A stretch of 7,358 nucleotides of DNA from contig CAUJGI010000369.1 of assembly GCA_963169155.1 (NCBI GenBank), positions 1 to 7,358 on the forward strand, written 5' to 3'. Shown here in pieces: positions 6,604-7,358 of this stretch. Under the pieces are notes generated by a model that was not told the DNA's origin, did not search any database, and saw only the letters and a program-made list of their open reading frames with translations. The stretch comes from Chloroflexota bacterium. GTDB taxonomy: Bacteria > Chloroflexota > Anaerolineae > Promineifilales > Promineifilaceae. The number at the start of each line of letters is the position of its first letter. Position 1 is the first letter of the stretch. The position numbers were made by a program, and so were the translations under genes.

Positions 6604-6783
6604 TTATTGGCCGAGGGACTGCGCGCAGCGAGGGGTTGATTGGTCGCTGCTGGCTTCTGCGTTATCATATCGCTCCGACTGGTTTTCGCGGTGGCTGATT
6701 TGCGCGGAGAGCGCGGCCGCAAAGATGACCAGTGTCGAAGCTATCAAACTCAAACCAATGTAGAAGAGGAGTGCCATCATCAT
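6604..6783 (-). CDS. Possible small single-span membrane protein, 59 residues
   Basis: The frame opens with three consecutive ATG codons (6783-6775) and ends at TAA (6606-6604). Residues 4-25 are a continuous hydrophobic segment beginning ALLFYIGLSL, followed by SAQISHRENQSERYDN and a polar tail. This is the layout of a small N-terminally anchored bacterial membrane protein. No function can be assigned. Weak points: no good SD (only GGGAA, about 6 nt upstream of the first ATG), and the tail has no recognisable motif. It is divergent from the FmdE-family gene, and a minus-strand -10-like TATAGT lies about 55 bases upstream. A frame upstream of the AAAAA run before the ATGs would join it if one A were missing, so a frameshifted longer gene is conceivable. 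Confidence 0.42.
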   Translation of the reverse strand: MMMALLFYIGLSLIASTLVIFAAALSAQISHRENQSERYDNAEASSDQSTPRCAQSLGQ

Positions 6784-6835
6784 TTTTGTTCCCAGTATGT
6801 GCCGTGGCTACGGCCGTTTTCCCAGTAATATCTTC

Positions 6836-6843
6836 ACTATAAA
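6836..6843. promoter_or_regulatory. Overlapping divergent -10-like hexamers
   Basis: ACTATAAA contains TATAAA on the plus strand (6838-6843) and TATAGT on the minus strand (6841-6836). They could serve the FmdE-family gene (start 6905) and the 59-residue ORF (start 6783) respectively. No good -35 hexamer lies at 16-18 bases on either side, so this is weak. Confidence 0.22.
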
Positions 6844-6884
6844 CGACGGCCTCGCCTAAAGCGACGACGTACGTGCCACTGCCC

Positions 6885-6900
6885 ACGCACTTGAGTGCGT
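6885..6900. promoter_or_regulatory. 16-bp palindrome just before the FmdE-family start, operator or RBS-blocking hairpin
   Basis: ACGCACT (6885-6891) and AGTGCGT (6894-6900) are perfect 7-bp arms around TG. As DNA it is a compact operator-like dyad. As RNA it can form ACGCAC/GTGCGT with a TTGA tetraloop exactly where the SD of the ATG at 6905 should be. The only SD-like bases there (GAG, 6893-6895) would lie in the loop region. Either reading suggests control of the downstream gene. Confidence 0.45.
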
Positions 6901-6904
6901 CAGA

Positions 6905-7358
6905 ATGACAATGAGTGCTTCTTTTCGCTCCAATTTTTCCACCCGACCAGACGATGAACGGCCGTTACATCCCCTATTGCCCGAACTGCTGGCCCGCACG
7001 GCCGCCCGACACCACCACCTGTGCCCCCGCCAGGTACTGGGCGTGCGCCTGGGAGTGCGCGGCCTGCTGGCGCTGAACCTCATCAGCCTCACCACGGACC
7101 TTCCCTTCAACACCGAGGAGAAACGACTGCTCACCATCGTGGAAACGGACGGCTGCGGCGCCGATGGCATTGCCGTGGCCACCGACTGTTTTGTCGGGCG
7201 GCGCACTTTGCGCGTGGCCGATTACGGCAAGGTGGCCGCCACCCTGGTTGATACCCATACCGGGCAGGCGGTGCGCGTAGCGCCAACGGCCGTTTCGCGG
7301 ATCCACGCTGCGGATTTTGCCCCTGGCCAGCCCAGCCGCTGGCACGAATATCTGCTGG
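6905..7358 (+). CDS. FmdE-family protein (formylmethanofuran dehydrogenase subunit E-like), 3'-truncated by the window
   Basis: The first 151 residues are present. The N-terminal FmdE signature appears as HHHLCPRQVLGVRLGVR (36-52; the family usually has HGHLCP). It is followed by IVETDGCGAD (78-87), a stretch around DCFVGRRTLR (94-103), DYGKVAAT (106-113) and TGQAVRV (119-125). C40 and C84 with the histidines at 36-38 are likely metal-site residues by family analogy. FmdE homologues are named after a methanofuran enzyme but are common in bacteria without that pathway, often as metal-related proteins of unclear role. A C-terminal zinc ribbon, if any, lies beyond the window. The start is ATG 6905 or ATG 6911; neither has a good SD, and an in-frame stop lies at 6857. 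Family assignment is firm, function is not. Confidence 0.88.
   Translation, partial: MTMSASFRSNFSTRPDDERPLHPLLPELLARTAARHHHLCPRQVLGVRLGVRGLLALNLISLTTDLPFNTEEKRLLTIVETDGCGADGIAVATDCFVGRRTLRVADYGKVAATLVDTHTGQAVRVAPTAVSRIHAADFAPGQPSRWHEYLL

Larger units (their letters stand above)
144..7293. repeat. Highly iterated palindrome ACGGCCGT, 15 copies scattered through the window
   Basis: Exact copies begin at 144, 237, 406, 1278, 1699, 2117, 3009, 3885, 5206, 5425, 5599, 6444, 6810, 6958 and 7286. They lie in all three large genes, on both coding strands and in the intergenic region, and several extend to AACGGCCGTT. At this base composition roughly 0.1-0.2 copies would be expected by chance (hand estimate). 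One-base variants such as ACGGCCGC and ACGGCCAT are also frequent. The pattern resembles HIP1 of cyanobacteria in kind but not in sequence. Confidence 0.85.

Noticed and set aside
6640..6828. 62-codon plus-strand frame with a hydrophobic start
   Set aside because: It overlaps the more convincing 59-residue membrane ORF on the other strand, whose hydrophobic segment it mirrors; no SD and a compositionally odd C-terminus.
6665..6886. 73-codon minus-strand frame starting with GTG at 6886
   Set aside because: Its start lies inside the palindrome next to the divergent FmdE start, it has no SD, and its second half looks random; kept only as part of the frameshift finding.
6856..7345. Minus-strand open frames opposite the FmdE-family gene
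   Set aside because: The plus strand has all the FmdE family motifs in one frame, so the antisense frames are shadows.

Overview
The window is bacterial DNA of moderately high GC, with ordinary bacterial start signals. It holds three clear protein genes, two of them cut by the window edges, and one stretch of about 1 kb without a large gene. The palindromic octamer ACGGCCGT occurs 15 times, in genes and between them, like the iterated palindromes of some cyanobacteria. Together with a long soluble PAS/GAF hybrid kinase and a bacterial FmdE-type protein, this makes me lean weakly towards a filamentous or uncultured Chloroflexota-like bacterium. That is inference; no rRNA or other taxonomic marker is present.

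Layout: (1) 1-1328, plus strand, the C-terminal part of an FAD-dependent glycerol-3-phosphate dehydrogenase (GlpD) with an unusual hydrophobic C-terminal tail. (2) 1329-1416, a short convergent gap with an inverted repeat. (3) 1417-5907, minus strand, a 1496-residue cytoplasmic hybrid sensor kinase with six PAS and two GAF domains, then HisKA, HATPase and a receiver domain. (4) 5908-6603, no large gene. It contains a good minus-strand sigma70-type promoter (6224-6252) that would give the kinase an mRNA leader of about 310 nt, several hairpins, and a run of small plus-strand reading frames with strong ribosome binding sites. One of these sites is buried in a 10-bp hairpin whose anti-SD arm can instead pair with an upstream segment, which is the layout of a translational switch. 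(5) 6604-6783, minus strand, a possible 59-residue single-span membrane protein. (6) 6905-7358, plus strand, the N-terminal 151 residues of an FmdE-family protein, running off the window and preceded by a 16-bp palindrome that ends 4 bp before its start codon.

The three large genes do not form an obvious pathway. GlpD and the kinase converge, and the kinase and the FmdE gene point away from each other across the intergenic region. The least explained part is 6190-6905, where a promoter-centred palindrome, the switch-like RNA element, the mini-ORFs and the small membrane protein lie together.
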